Source: Rhodococcus sp. 4CII
GTDB lineage: Bacteria; Actinomycetota; Actinomycetes; Mycobacteriales; Mycobacteriaceae
NCBI RefSeq assembly: GCF_014256275.1
Contig: NZ_JACCFE010000003.1
Location: 186,001 to 250,000, forward strand
Direction: 5' to 3'
Length of the DNA stretch: 64,000 nucleotides
Of the stretch, positions 24,328 through 33,263 are shown in pieces. The notes below the pieces were generated by a model that was given only the letters and a program-made list of their open reading frames with translations, was not told the DNA's origin and did not search any database. Position numbers and translations under genes: made by a program. Position 1 is the first letter of the stretch. The number at the start of each line of letters is the position of its first letter.

Positions 24328-25806
24328 TCAGTCCTCGCGGTAGGTCTTCAATCTCCGGCGCGGCCTCTGCGGCGCCGGCTGGTCGTGGTCGGGGTCCGCG
24401 GCGCTGCGGTCGCGCGGGGTCAGTGGTGCGGTGTCGGGGATCGGGCCGGTGCCGGTGGTGGTCAGCGCGTCGGCGAGGCTGCGCCGGGAGGTGAGCGTGC
24501 CGCGCAGTTCGCGGCGCCGTCGGGTGCGGGCGCGTTGGAGGTCCTTGAGGGAGATGGTGGCGTCGGCGAGCTCGGCGCACACGGCGCGGCACAGGAATTG
24601 GTCGCGGTAGTAGAGGCGGATCTCGGCGAGGTCGCGGGGGTCGTAGCGGACGGTGACCCGTTCGCCGACATATGCCGACAGGGTCAGGTCGAGGTAGCGC
24701 AGTCCGTGGCAGTGGATCCCGTCGCGGTGCACCACGCGCGGGCGGGCCACGGTGAGCAGCAGCAGGTCCAGCTGCTCGAGCGAGTCGGGCATCCGCGGCA
24801 GCCACCCGTCGGCGAGCCACCGCTGCTGCGGTGGGACACCGGTTTCCGAGTGCTCGCGCCGGTGGTAGGTGTCGAGAATGTATTCGCCGATCGCGGCGTC
24901 GAGTTCGGCCAGCGTCAGCGTCGGTGCGGTCACGGGTTTGCCGTGGGTTCCGTGTGGGATGTGGCCGGGCAACCTCGGGAGGAGTTCGGTGGTGACGGTG
25001 CCGAAGAGGCGCTCGACCTTGCCGCGGCCCTGCGGCACGCCGGGGGTGGAGTGCACCAGCCGGATCCGGGTGTCGGCGCACACCTGGTCGAGATGGGCGG
25101 AGGTGAAGTCGGCGCCGTGGTCGCTGTAGAGCACGTCCGGCAGCCCGCACACCGCCCACCGCGGGTCCGTCTTGCGCCAGATCGCCTGCCGCAGCGCCAA
25201 CGCCGTCTGCAGCGCCGACGGATCGCCGAGGAACACGGTGTATCCGGCGACCGCACGGCTGCGGTCGTCGAGGATCGTCGTCAGCCACGGCCGGACCGGT
25301 GTGCCGGCCGCGTCGAGGATCATCAGATCGAGTTCGGTGTGGTCCGCCTGCCACACCTCGTTCGGGCGGGCCGCCTCGCGGCGATAGACCAGCTCGAACC
25401 GGTCCCGGTAGGCGGCGACACCCTGATGGGCCAGGGTGGCCAATCCCGGATCCAGCCCGCCGACAATCGTGCGTACGGTCTCGTAACTCGGTGCGGGCCA
25501 GCCTCGCTGGGCCGCGATCGTGGTGACGGTGCGGTGGATGTGCGCGGTCGACGGCTGCGGCCGGCGCAACGCCAGTCCCTCGACCAGCTCGACGCACTCG
25601 CTGGGTAGCGTGCGGGTGCCGCGGTCCGAGCGCGGACGCCGGGCCAGCGCGGCCGGCCCACCGGCCCGGTAGGCGGCGAGCCAGCGGCGGGCGGTGCGGA
25701 CCGACACCCCACCGGCGGCCGCCGCCCGCGTCAGCGGGACACCGTGCTCGAGATGCGGGCGCAGCACCGTCATCGGATCGGCCCGACCCCGGCCCGGGGT
25801 GCTCAT
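24328..25806 (-). CDS. tniA: TniA-like DDE transposase
   Basis: A 492-residue retroviral-integrase-fold transposase. The N-terminus has an HTH (GVPLTRAAAAGGVSVRTARR). The catalytic triad is visible: Asp155 in WQADHTELD, Asp229 in LYSDHGADF, and Glu265 in GKVERLFGT with 35 residues between the last two. A Mu-transposase-type C-terminal beta domain follows (YLDLTLSAYVGERVTVRYD), then a basic tail rich in Arg and Pro, likely the TniB contact. Its start overlaps the resolvase stop by four bases. It should bind the paired motifs in the terminal repeats and cut the ends. Confidence 0.9.
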   Translation of the reverse strand: MSTPGRGRADPMTVLRPHLEHGVPLTRAAAAGGVSVRTARRWLAAYRAGGPAALARRPRSDRGTRTLPSECVELVEGLALRRPQPSTAHIHRTVTTIAAQRGWPAPSYETVRTIVGGLDPGLATLAHQGVAAYRDRFELVYRREAARPNEVWQADHTELDLMILDAAGTPVRPWLTTILDDRSRAVAGYTVFLGDPSALQTALALRQAIWRKTDPRWAVCGLPDVLYSDHGADFTSAHLDQVCADTRIRLVHSTPGVPQGRGKVERLFGTVTTELLPRLPGHIPHGTHGKPVTAPTLTLAELDAAIGEYILDTYHRREHSETGVPPQQRWLADGWLPRMPDSLEQLDLLLLTVARPRVVHRDGIHCHGLRYLDLTLSAYVGERVTVRYDPRDLAEIRLYYRDQFLCRAVCAELADATISLKDLQRARTRRRRELRGTLTSRRSLADALTTTGTGPIPDTAPLTPRDRSAADPDHDQPAPQRPRRRLKTYRED

Positions 25807-26417
25807 CGAGCCGGGCCGGTAACAGCACCGCGCGCGCCGCCGGTGGAGACCGCCGCGCTCAGGTGCCGGTAGATCGTCGGGCGGGTCACCCCGAATTCGG
25901 CGGCGATCTGCGCCACGGTGTATCTGCGTTTGCCGTCCTCGCCGGTCTCCTCGTACATCGCCCGCGCCAGGGCGACCTGACGCGGACCGAGCTTCGGTTT
26001 CTGCCCGCCGGTGCGTCCGCGGGCGCGGGCCGCGGCCAGCCCGTCGGCGGTGCGCTCGGAGAGCAGCGCATGCTCGAACTCCGAGATCGCCCCGAGCACG
26101 GAGAAAAACATTCGCCCGGCAGCTGTCGAGGTGTCGACCCCCTGATCGAGCACCACCAAATCGATCCCGCGCTCCTGAAGCAGCCGCGAGAGTTCGATCA
26201 GGTTAGCCAGCGACCGCCCCAACCGGTCGAGCCGGGTGACCACCAGTTGGTCGCCTCGGCGGGCGACCAGCAGCGCCTGATCGAGACCCGGCCGGTGCGC
26301 GAGGACCCCGGAGGCGGTGTCGGTGAAGATCTGCTCGCAGCCGGCTGCGCGGAGCGCGTCCTGCTGCGCTTCGGGGTGTTGATCGCGGGTGGAGACCCGG
26401 GCCAGGCCGATCCGCAC
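25803..26417 (-). CDS. tniR: Serine resolvase of the transposon
   Basis: A 204-residue resolvase/invertase that would resolve cointegrates made by TniA. The nucleophile motif is intact (GLARVSTRDQ), as are LDRLGRSLANL and the E-helix SEFEHALLSERT. The C-terminal HTH is VAQIAAEFGVTRPTIYRHL. I use GTG 26417 as the start, since the longer frame to 26537 only adds Arg/Pro sequence. The 160 bases upstream (26418-26577) contain short inverted and direct repeats (GTGACACCCGTGACC) that may form the res site. The stop overlaps the tniA start. Confidence 0.9.
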   Translation of the reverse strand: MRIGLARVSTRDQHPEAQQDALRAAGCEQIFTDTASGVLAHRPGLDQALLVARRGDQLVVTRLDRLGRSLANLIELSRLLQERGIDLVVLDQGVDTSTAAGRMFFSVLGAISEFEHALLSERTADGLAAARARGRTGGQKPKLGPRQVALARAMYEETGEDGKRRYTVAQIAAEFGVTRPTIYRHLSAAVSTGGARGAVTGPAR

Positions 26418-26577
26418 CCGTCCAGCGTAAAACGAACCCCCGAGCACGTGCCATAGCCGCGGACACGGGAACCGTGACACCCGTGACCTGGGAAAACGGC
26501 ATCCGGCCGGGAGTGTCTCGCGAACCATCGTTTCCATGACACAGAACCGGGACGGTTGAGTCTGAGGGGTGCTCGGG

Positions 26578-28035
26578 TCAGAGGTCGGGGCCGATCACGG
26601 CCCGGGCGGTAGCGGCAACGGCGGGATCCGTGCCGGTGAGCCGGCCGCGTGTCTTCCCGGCGAGGAGCTCGAGGACGTCGAGCGTGGGGCTGACGACGGC
26701 CGCGGCGGGGAGGACCGGGCTGCCCTCCACACGCCAGCCGAGGCCGAGCAGCAGGTTTCGGATCTCGCTCGTCCAGTCCTCGGCCGGGATGCCACTCCCG
26801 ACGACGGCGAGTGCCAGCCAGCCCGCCTGTCGGTCGAACTCGGTCCGGCCCACCGGCAGCCGGGACAGGATATGCCGCCACAGCGCCAATGGTTGCTCCC
26901 GGCACCGGCGGGCGAGCGCGGTCGGCGCCAGCCGACCCTTCCGCACACTGACCAGGCCCAGCGCTCGCGCGCTGTCGCGGAGCTGCGCGACCGGCCACGT
27001 GAGGTCCTCGCGGTTCGCCTTGCCGATCCACCACCCGGCGACGCCGGTCCGCTCGGCGAGCTGCTCGACCAACGTCGGCGGAAGGTAGCCGGCGCTCGTC
27101 AGCCGCACCCCATCGCCGATCAGGTCGAGAAGGACGAGGTACGGCTCGAACAGGCGTGTGGCGTCTGGCTCGCTCACCTCGACCGGGGCGGGCGCCGCCG
27201 ACCGTGCCAGCACCTGCGTGAGCGCCCGGTTGCCGCGCCGCTCCAGTTGCTCGCGCAGCGCGGCCAACTCCCCGGCCACCGGGACCGGCGCGGCCACCGC
27301 CACCGCGAGGGCGGTGTTGGCCTCCTCGACGTCGAACCGGTCGGGATGCCAGTGAAGCGGCAGCCAGCCGCGGGCATGGTCGGCGTCCTCGAACGGGTCC
27401 GGGACGGAGGCCGGGTCGCACCCGCCCCGGACCCACGCCGCCAGCTCCTTGTAACCCCAGATCCCACCGCAATCCTCGGGCGGGCAGGCCATCCGACCGG
27501 CGGTGCAGCGCACCGCGGCGGGCGGCTCGTCGAGGACCGCCTCCACCGCGAGCACGTGGTCCCAGTCGTCACCGAAGTCGTACTGGTACCAGAGGCGGTC
27601 ACCGGTGCCGGTCAATACCTGATCGAGCCGGACACCGTCTTCGAGCACGCCGTCCTCGCCCTCCTCGACGTCGAACGGTGTGACGAAGTACGGCGACCAG
27701 GGATCGCTGCCCATGCGGAACCGGTGCAGATGGCCGTCGAGCCACCCCATCGCGGCCTGGATCACCACGTGCAGTCGGTCGAGGGCGAGGTCGCCGGGCA
27801 GCTCGAGCCGCCGCCACACCGGGGGCTTGGCACCGACCAGGTCGAGCCGGACCCGAAAGCCGCGGATACGGGTCGGCGCATCCCCGACCATGGGCTCGGG
27901 GACTCGCAGCACATTCTCGACCCACCCCATCGAACGCTCCGCCCCGACCGCGCCCAAGAACGCTTGTTGTTGCTGCGGGGACAACTCGGCCATGAGCTGC
28001 TCGGCGAGCCGTCGTACGTCGTCTGAGGTCGGCAC
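26578..28035 (-). CDS. Plasmid pRiA4b ORF-3-like protein (transposon passenger)
   Basis: A protein of about 485 residues. Its N-terminal half matches the pRiA4b ORF-3 family: IRGFRVRLDLVGAKPPVWRR, LDRLHVVIQAAMGW, HLHRFRMG, YQYDFGDDWDHVL, PPEDCGGIWGY. The C-terminal half is helical and less typical, with a Leu/Ala/Arg-rich composition. The family is widespread on plasmids and transposons, and its function is unknown. GTG 28035 is the likely start; the longer frame to 28170 runs into the right terminal repeat. It reads in the same direction as the tni genes and is probably the element's cargo. Confidence 0.75.
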   Translation of the reverse strand: MPTSDDVRRLAEQLMAELSPQQQQAFLGAVGAERSMGWVENVLRVPEPMVGDAPTRIRGFRVRLDLVGAKPPVWRRLELPGDLALDRLHVVIQAAMGWLDGHLHRFRMGSDPWSPYFVTPFDVEEGEDGVLEDGVRLDQVLTGTGDRLWYQYDFGDDWDHVLAVEAVLDEPPAAVRCTAGRMACPPEDCGGIWGYKELAAWVRGGCDPASVPDPFEDADHARGWLPLHWHPDRFDVEEANTALAVAVAAPVPVAGELAALREQLERRGNRALTQVLARSAAPAPVEVSEPDATRLFEPYLVLLDLIGDGVRLTSAGYLPPTLVEQLAERTGVAGWWIGKANREDLTWPVAQLRDSARALGLVSVRKGRLAPTALARRCREQPLALWRHILSRLPVGRTEFDRQAGWLALAVVGSGIPAEDWTSEIRNLLLGLGWRVEGSPVLPAAAVVSPTLDVLELLAGKTRGRLTGTDPAVAATARAVIGPDL

Positions 28036-28152
28036 GACACCAGTCAACCATCGACCGTGAACGGCATGCCCAGCCGATCCACGAAACAGGGTGCGAGGTG
28101 CTCGGCGTGCAGGGTCGCCCGTGTTGCCGCCACCTCGCCCGATCGGCACCGT

Positions 28153-28199
28153 GCCAAATAGCGTCGACAAAAACGTGCCAGATAGCGCTGGGAGTCACA
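28153..28199 (-). repeat. Right terminal inverted repeat
   Basis: The reverse complement begins TGTGACTCCCAGCGCTATCT. It carries the same two motifs as the left end, as TGCCAGATAGCG (28176-28187) and GCCAAATAGCG (28153-28163). The spacing between motifs equals that at the left end. Confidence 0.85.
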
Positions 28200-28225
28200 C
28201 TCAGTGCGGGTGTCGAAAAAGGATG

Positions 28226-28239
28226 GATATCTTTAGCCC
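28226..28239 (+). repeat. Left end of Tn554-like element
   Basis: GATATCTTTAGCCC, exact inverted partner of 31485-31498. Confidence 0.7.
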
Positions 28240-28291
28240 TCCCGATGCTGTCTTTCACGTAGGGCACGCGATGTTTCGCGAGTCCACGCCA

Positions 28292-28328
28292 CGTCATGGA
28301 CGGGTTACCGTCGCTGCCGTCCATGACG
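28292..28328. promoter_or_regulatory. 12-bp inverted repeat upstream of tnpA
   Basis: CGTCATGGACGG (28292-28303) and CCGTCCATGACG (28317-28328) are perfect complements with a 13-base loop, ending 18 bases before ATG 28347. It could be an operator, or a hairpin that attenuates translation of the transposase. Confidence 0.5.
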
Positions 28329-28346
28329 AAGACGGTGGGAGATTTG

Positions 28347-29453
28347 ATGCAAGTGACGCGGGTGTTGGATCCGGCGAGTGATGCGGTGTCATTCACGCTG
28401 CTCGACGAGAACGGCGTCGTGGCGCCGGCCGAACGCTATTTGCGGTACCTGGCCGATATCGAGCGGTCGCCGAACACGATCAAGGCGCACGCCCACGACC
28501 TCAAGGACTGGTTCACATTCCTGGGCGAAATCGAATGTGATTGGCAAACCGTAAAACTCGAGGACATCGGAGCATTCATCCGCTGGCTGCGGCGACCCCC
28601 GGGCGTCCGGGAGCAGTCGGTATCGGTACTGCCCTCGGTGGGGCATCACTGCAGCGAGGCGACCGTGAACCGCAAGCTGTCTACGGTCTCGGTGTTCTAT
28701 CAGCACGCCACTCGGCATGGGCTCGACCGTGGTGAGTTGGTGACGCTCTGGGACCGTGGCGCGGCCCGCGGTGGGTGGAGGCCGTTCCTGCATCACATCA
28801 GCAAGAGCGCACCGCATGCGCGGCGGGTCGTGAAGCTTCCGATGACGTCCAAGATTCCTCGGCTTCTGGCACCGGACGAGGTCCAGACCATTCTGGATGC
28901 GTGCAGGCATCTGCGCGATCGCCTGCTGTTCGCGGCGCTCTACGACTCCGGAATCCGGATCGGGGAAGCGTTGGGTCTACGGCATGAAGACGTCGCCGCG
29001 GCGGAGCGCGAGATCACCGTGCGCCGCCGCAGCAACACCAACGGTGCCCGTGCCAAGTCGCCGCATTCACGGACGATCCCGGTCAGCGCCGAACTGGTTC
29101 GCCTCTACGCCGATTACCTCCATACCGAGTACGGCGACCTGGATTCGGATTATGTGTTCGTCAATCTCTGGGGCCGCCCCTACGGTCGGGCGCTGACCTA
29201 TTCCGCGGTGCACGCGCTCGTGCGTCGCCTGCGCAGAGACACCGGGATCGACTTCGATCCGCACTGGTATCGGCACACCTACGCCACCCGGATGCTGCGC
29301 GACAAAGTCCCGGTCGAAGTGGTCTCCAAGCTCCTCGGGCACGCTTCGCTGACCACCACCACCATGACGTACGGGCACCTGAGCAGCGACGACGCACGAC
29401 AAGCCCTTGCCGAAGCCGGCTGGTTCACCACCGCGGCGGCGGTGACGCTGTGA
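28347..29453 (+). CDS. tnpA: TnpA-like tyrosine recombinase
   Basis: A 368-residue tyrosine recombinase. A SAM-like core-binding domain occupies residues 25-150 (RSPNTIKAHAHDLKDWFTFL). The catalytic domain has Arg204 (DSGIRIGEAL), His306/Arg309 (HWYRHTYATR), His332 (LLGHASLTTT) and Tyr342 (MTYGH). I chose ATG 28347, since GGGAG lies just upstream; ATG 28323 is also in frame. Its stop overlaps the tnpB start (GTGA), so the pair is translationally coupled. In Tn554 the equivalent proteins act together in site-specific transposition. Confidence 0.85.
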   Translation: MQVTRVLDPASDAVSFTLLDENGVVAPAERYLRYLADIERSPNTIKAHAHDLKDWFTFLGEIECDWQTVKLEDIGAFIRWLRRPPGVREQSVSVLPSVGHHCSEATVNRKLSTVSVFYQHATRHGLDRGELVTLWDRGAARGGWRPFLHHISKSAPHARRVVKLPMTSKIPRLLAPDEVQTILDACRHLRDRLLFAALYDSGIRIGEALGLRHEDVAAAEREITVRRRSNTNGARAKSPHSRTIPVSAELVRLYADYLHTEYGDLDSDYVFVNLWGRPYGRALTYSAVHALVRRLRRDTGIDFDPHWYRHTYATRMLRDKVPVEVVSKLLGHASLTTTTMTYGHLSSDDARQALAEAGWFTTAAAVTL

Positions 29454-30976
29454 GCCGCCTGCATTCCCTGCCGTTCCCCGATGAAGATCGCCCGCCGACG
29501 CCGCGACGGCAGGACATGACCGCACAGCCGCGGATCCGCCACGATGCCCGGGACCCATGGGAAACCGAATACCCGAAGGACATCTGGAACGCCAGACACC
29601 TCGGCATCGCCACACGCAGCAAAGTCACCATCCACTTCGATCAGATCACCCGCCCTTGGCTGAAGGTCCTCGCCAAGAAGTGGGCCCGCTGGCGCCTCTC
29701 AACCGGACTGACCATCGAAGCCGCCGGAATGGGCACCAAGGCCATCGAAACCTTCAATGCCTTCCTCGACACCACCCACACCCGCGTGAACGGCACCGCT
29801 GACATCGACCGCGCCCTGATCGAACAATTCCTGGCCTACCTCCACACCCACAGCCCAGGCCAGGTCACTCACCGCCAACGCGTGGGCCAGTTCAACCTGT
29901 TCTTGCTGACCACCCGGCGGCACGAATGGGTCACCGATCTGCCGAACACCGCCTCGATCTACTCCGAGGACTATCCGAAAGAAACCATTCGCGAGCCGCG
30001 AGCATTGAGTGAGCACGTCATGGCCCAAGTCGAACACCCGGAGAACCTCGCCAAATGGACGAGTCCGCATCACCGGCTGATCACCGTCATCTTGATTCGG
30101 TGCGGGCTACGGATCAGTGACACCGTCGCCCTGACCCAGGACTGCATTGTCCGCGACAAGGACGGCGCCCCTTACCTGCGATATCTCAACCACAAGATGA
30201 AACGAGAAGCTCTCGTCCCCATCGACGAGGAACTCGAGCACGCCATCACTGAGCACATCGCCCACGTGAACCGAACCCATCACACCGACACACGCATGCT
30301 GTTCCCACCCCGGCACCCCAATGCCGCCGGCACCGGGCACATCAGCACACACACCTACAGCACGTCGCTGCGACGGTGGGTCGCGCGATGCACCATCACC
30401 GACGAGCACGGGCACCCCGCCGTGGTCAGCCCCCACCGATTCCGCCACACACTGGGCACCAGACTGATCAACCTCGACGTCCCGCAAGAGGTCGTGCGCC
30501 GCATTCTCGACCACGACTCACACCAAATGACCGCGCATTACGCCAGGTTGAGCGACACGTCGATACGTCGACATTGGGAGGCCGCCCGCAAGGTCAATGC
30601 ATCCGGCGCCGAGGTCACCCTCGACCCGGACGGTCCGCTCGCCGAGGCAGCCTGGTCCAAGCAACGCCTCGGCCGCACCACCCAGGCGTTGCCGAACGGC
30701 TACTGCGGCCTGCCGGTCCAGAAGACTTGCCCCCACGCCAACGCATGCCTGACCTGCCCGATGTTCATCACCACCGCCGAGTTCCTGCCCCAGCACCGTG
30801 AGCACCGAACTCAGGTCTTGCAGATCATCTCGGCCGCCGAAGCCCGCGGTCAGCAACGACTTGTCGAGATGAACTCCCGAGTCCTCGGCAATCTCGACCT
30901 GATCATCGGCACACTCGACGACGAGCGCGAGGCCGATCCTGCACGTGAGCCGAGCGCAGGCGATTATGCGAGCTGA
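29450..30976 (+). CDS. tnpB: TnpB-like tyrosine recombinase
   Basis: A 508-residue tyrosine recombinase starting at GTG 29450 inside the tnpA stop. The N-terminal half binds DNA (TIEAAGMGTKAIETFNAFL). The catalytic domain carries Arg in RCGLRISDTVAL, His/Arg in SPHRFRHTLG, His in LDHDSHQM and Tyr in AHYARL. The C-terminus has a Cys cluster (NGYCGLPVQKTCPHANACL, then TCPMF), likely zinc-binding, and a helical tail. The recombinase fragment at the left edge of the window shares this tail. It overlaps tnpC by 11 bases. Confidence 0.85.
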   Translation: MSRLHSLPFPDEDRPPTPRRQDMTAQPRIRHDARDPWETEYPKDIWNARHLGIATRSKVTIHFDQITRPWLKVLAKKWARWRLSTGLTIEAAGMGTKAIETFNAFLDTTHTRVNGTADIDRALIEQFLAYLHTHSPGQVTHRQRVGQFNLFLLTTRRHEWVTDLPNTASIYSEDYPKETIREPRALSEHVMAQVEHPENLAKWTSPHHRLITVILIRCGLRISDTVALTQDCIVRDKDGAPYLRYLNHKMKREALVPIDEELEHAITEHIAHVNRTHHTDTRMLFPPRHPNAAGTGHISTHTYSTSLRRWVARCTITDEHGHPAVVSPHRFRHTLGTRLINLDVPQEVVRRILDHDSHQMTAHYARLSDTSIRRHWEAARKVNASGAEVTLDPDGPLAEAAWSKQRLGRTTQALPNGYCGLPVQKTCPHANACLTCPMFITTAEFLPQHREHRTQVLQIISAAEARGQQRLVEMNSRVLGNLDLIIGTLDDEREADPAREPSAGDYAS

Positions 30977-31367
30977 CAACCGCCACCACATCCACCAAGC
31001 CGCCCAGCGCCGGCACGAGTTGACGCGTTCGAAAGCAGTTGCCGCCCTGCGCAAACTCGAAAATGAGGGAAGCCCAGTTACATTCGAAGCCGTTGCCACC
31101 GAGGCTCAGGTCTCACGATCATGGCTCTATACCCAACCCGACCTGCGGGACGAGATCATCCGGCTCCGCTCCGAAGGTCGGCGGGATCGGCCACCAGTCC
31201 GGACCCGGGATCGCGCGACCACCGATTCCTTACACACCCGGCTGGCTGTCGCACACAATCGCATACGAGCACTTACCGAGGAGAACGCGAGTCTGAGACA
31301 CCAGCTTGCTCTCGCCCTCGGACACGCCCGAGCGAGCCGCACAAATTTGCGAACAACTCCAACGTGA
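30966..31367 (+). CDS. tnpC: TnpC-like / DUF6262 protein
   Basis: A 133-residue helical protein of the DUF6262 type. Family marks are the start MRADNRHHIHQAAQRR, the motif GSPVTFEAVATEAQVSRSWL (an HTH-like region) and a C-terminal coiled coil (NRIRALTEENASLRHQL). In Tn554, TnpC influences the orientation and efficiency of insertion. ATG 30966 is chosen because the family begins at this residue pattern and AGG lies seven bases upstream; GTG 30945 is the alternative. It overlaps the end of tnpB. Confidence 0.8.
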   Translation: MRADNRHHIHQAAQRRHELTRSKAVAALRKLENEGSPVTFEAVATEAQVSRSWLYTQPDLRDEIIRLRSEGRRDRPPVRTRDRATTDSLHTRLAVAHNRIRALTEENASLRHQLALALGHARASRTNLRTTPT

Positions 31368-31484
31368 CTGCATCAACTCGATAACAAACGTCAGGCGAAG
31401 GGAGCCGCCCAGCACGGGCGGTTGCCTCCGTTCTAGACAACGTCTACATCGCAAGACCCCAGCTCAGCAGACCACAACCGCACC

Positions 31485-31498
31485 GGGCTAAAGATATC
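31485..31498 (-). repeat. Right end of Tn554-like element
   Basis: GGGCTAAAGATATC, the exact complement of 28226-28239, 118 bases after the tnpC stop. Confidence 0.7.
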
Positions 31499-31686
31499 GA
31501 TGGATTCTCGACAATTGGTGGAGTGGGGAACCAGTTGGGGTGCCGATCGGTCACCTAGGGGTGCAGTCAGTCCTCGCTTGACGCGGAAGTGTCCGCGACG
31601 TGATACTGGACGTGCCCACGGCATAGCGTTCGTGGGAAGTGGACCCGGGAGCTCTCCGGACGGTGAGTCGCCCGGGTTTTGCGTAT

Positions 31687-32202
31687 CTATGGCAGGGTAT
31701 GCACTTCAACCAGATCGACCACGGCCTTTCGGTGATGTCCACCCTTCCCCCAAGCCCAGGCAATTACGTCAGGGACCCACAGCATCGGTTCGCTCGTCGG
31801 TAGCGCGTGCCGGAAGGGGAATCCCGGTCCACTGGAGGCCATCAGCGCCGCCCGGATGACGTGCCGGTCCTGTCGATCCTGATCGCAGGATTCGAGCCAG
31901 AGTTGACGGACGCCCATGGTGTCGAGGTCGGTGACCATTGCGGCAAGGGCCTCGTCGCGAGCACGGCGCTCCGGCCGGCCGTGTAGTCGCGCGACGTACA
32001 GGTGCGCCTGCACATCGAGTTCAACGACTCCGCGGATGATTTCGTGCGCTCTGCGACTGTCGTGTGACATGTGGATCCGTGCAGCCCTCGGGGCGCGGAG
32101 CGCCTTGAGGGCCTTCCGGGCCTCGGCCAGATCGGCGGGAGCGATCGTCGCCGCGCAGATCAGGTAGTCACCGCGACGTGACTCGTCCGCGAACGCATGC
32201 AT
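31687..32202 (-). CDS. DUF3800-like hypothetical protein
   Basis: A 171-residue soluble protein. It opens with MHAFADESRRGDYLICAATI, where the acidic DES resembles the conserved start of DUF3800 and related RNase H-fold proteins. Later come HMSHDSRRAHEIIRG, VTDLDTMGVRQLWLESCDQD and a C-terminal LWVPDVIAWAWGKGG block. Proteins with this layout are common as lone genes in actinobacterial accessory regions. Nuclease activity has been suggested for the fold but cannot be shown here. It lies alone, just outside the Tn554-like element. Confidence 0.6.
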   Translation of the reverse strand: MHAFADESRRGDYLICAATIAPADLAEARKALKALRAPRAARIHMSHDSRRAHEIIRGVVELDVQAHLYVARLHGRPERRARDEALAAMVTDLDTMGVRQLWLESCDQDRQDRHVIRAALMASSGPGFPFRHALPTSEPMLWVPDVIAWAWGKGGHHRKAVVDLVEVHTLP

Positions 32203-32451
32203 CGCTCACCTGCCTCTCGAAGTTCGGAGGTGGCAACTGAATCACGCGGGCGTCCCAGCGTTCAAACCATCCTGTTGATGCTCCTGTGGATAAACATCGA
32301 CCTCGACTACAGATAACCCACATCCTGATCCGAGGGCCAGCGGAGTCGGGCGGTCCCCGGACATCGTCCGGAACGCTCTCATCGCCACCATGGACCGCGG
32401 GCGGTGACAAACATATTGATCCGAAGGTCGGGGCCCAAGGACATCCCGCCG

Positions 32452-32928
32452 ATGACCGACGCCGTCACCGTCGACGAGGACGGCCGCTACCTGTTACGCC
32501 TGGCCCGACATCTGCCCTACCTCCGCGAGGACGTCTGGCGCGGCGTTCTCGAGCTGCGTCGTCACAGCGCACGGGCACTATCCTGCTCGTGCGCCGACTC
32601 CCCGGCACTGCTCGAATACCGCAACAGAGACAGCGTCCTACGCTGGGAGATCGACTCGGACGGTCCCGCCCGGTCCCTCCTGATCTTCACCCACCGCTGC
32701 GGTGACCGGCACGACGGAGTCGACGCCATGGGATGGTGGCTCACCGAACTCGATGTTCTCCCCGAGATCCTGGACGGACACCCCCGTGTCCGATCTCCCA
32801 CACCGGGCAGCGGAAATGATCCGCCGCTGCCGCTGCACCTTCGGGTGAAATGCGGTCGGCAACATCGCCAGCCATGTCGGCAGTGTCCCCGCGCGCACCG
32901 TTTCGTCAAGGGCGGCGAACTCCGGTGA
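32452..32928 (+). CDS. Hypothetical protein, uncertain
   Basis: A possible gene for a 158-residue protein from ATG 32452. The first two thirds look protein-like (VTVDEDGRYLLRLARHLPYL, REDVWRGVLELRRHSARAL, MGWWLTELDVLPEIL). The last 45 residues are Arg/Pro/Cys-rich and resemble a shadow frame. The opposite strand in 32800-33000 also gives plausible residues (EFAALDETVRAGTLPTWLAM), so this stretch may contain overlapping remnants of two genes. No family recognised and no strong ribosome site. The region from 32929 to 33263 holds nothing else I can support. Confidence 0.35.
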   Translation: MTDAVTVDEDGRYLLRLARHLPYLREDVWRGVLELRRHSARALSCSCADSPALLEYRNRDSVLRWEIDSDGPARSLLIFTHRCGDRHDGVDAMGWWLTELDVLPEILDGHPRVRSPTPGSGNDPPLPLHLRVKCGRQHRQPCRQCPRAHRFVKGGELR

Positions 32929-33263
32929 TGACTGGACCCGCTTCGTGGTGAGGTCGACCACCTCCTGCCGACGGCCGCTGCGGTGAGCAGTCGTCGCCTG
33001 CCCCGTGGAGCCAGCGCGCCTCAGCCAGAAGCCGACGACCCCGCGACGACGACCTGCAGTGTGGCACTCATCGCCGACTCCCGCGTATAGCGCGACCGTG
33101 CAGCCCCCCGGATCGACGACCCCGATCCGCGCTTCCTCACCGACTGCAACGGAGGTGAGAGGGTGGGTGCCGTGGACCGACCGCGGACGGTCCACAACTC
33201 TGCCCCACGCTCTAGGGGTGGCCGCACCGGGTTGGGCACCGAGGACTGCGGATACCGGAATCG

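Larger units (their letters stand above)
22757..28199. mobile_element. Tn402/Tn5053-like transposon with TniA, TniB, TniR and passenger genes
   Basis: A 5.4-kb element bounded by inverted repeats that start TGTGACTCCCAGCGCTATCT. All genes read leftward: passenger (26578-28035), resolvase tniR (25803-26417), DDE transposase tniA (24328-25806), ATPase tniB (23406-24299) and an extra serine recombinase (22795-23376). Gene content matches the Tn402/Tn5053 group, in which TniA and TniB insert the element and TniR resolves cointegrates. There is no TniQ. The expected 5-bp target duplication is not visible (CGCCG left, CTCAG right), which suggests deletion or rearrangement next to one end. Confidence 0.8.
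28226..31498. mobile_element. Tn554-like transposon (tnpA-tnpB-tnpC)
   Basis: A 3.3-kb element with three overlapping plus-strand genes in the Tn554 order: two tyrosine recombinases and a small DUF6262/TnpC-like protein. It is framed by the inverted 14-mer GATATCTTTAGCCC (28226-28239) and its complement (31485-31498). Tn554 relatives insert site-specifically without duplicating the target. No resistance or other cargo is present. Its left end is only 26 bases from the Tn402-like element. Confidence 0.75.

Noticed and set aside
22757..28204. 5-bp target duplication around the Tn402-like element
   Set aside because: The bases flanking the two ends (CGCCG and CTCAG) do not match, and shifting the border by one base does not help.
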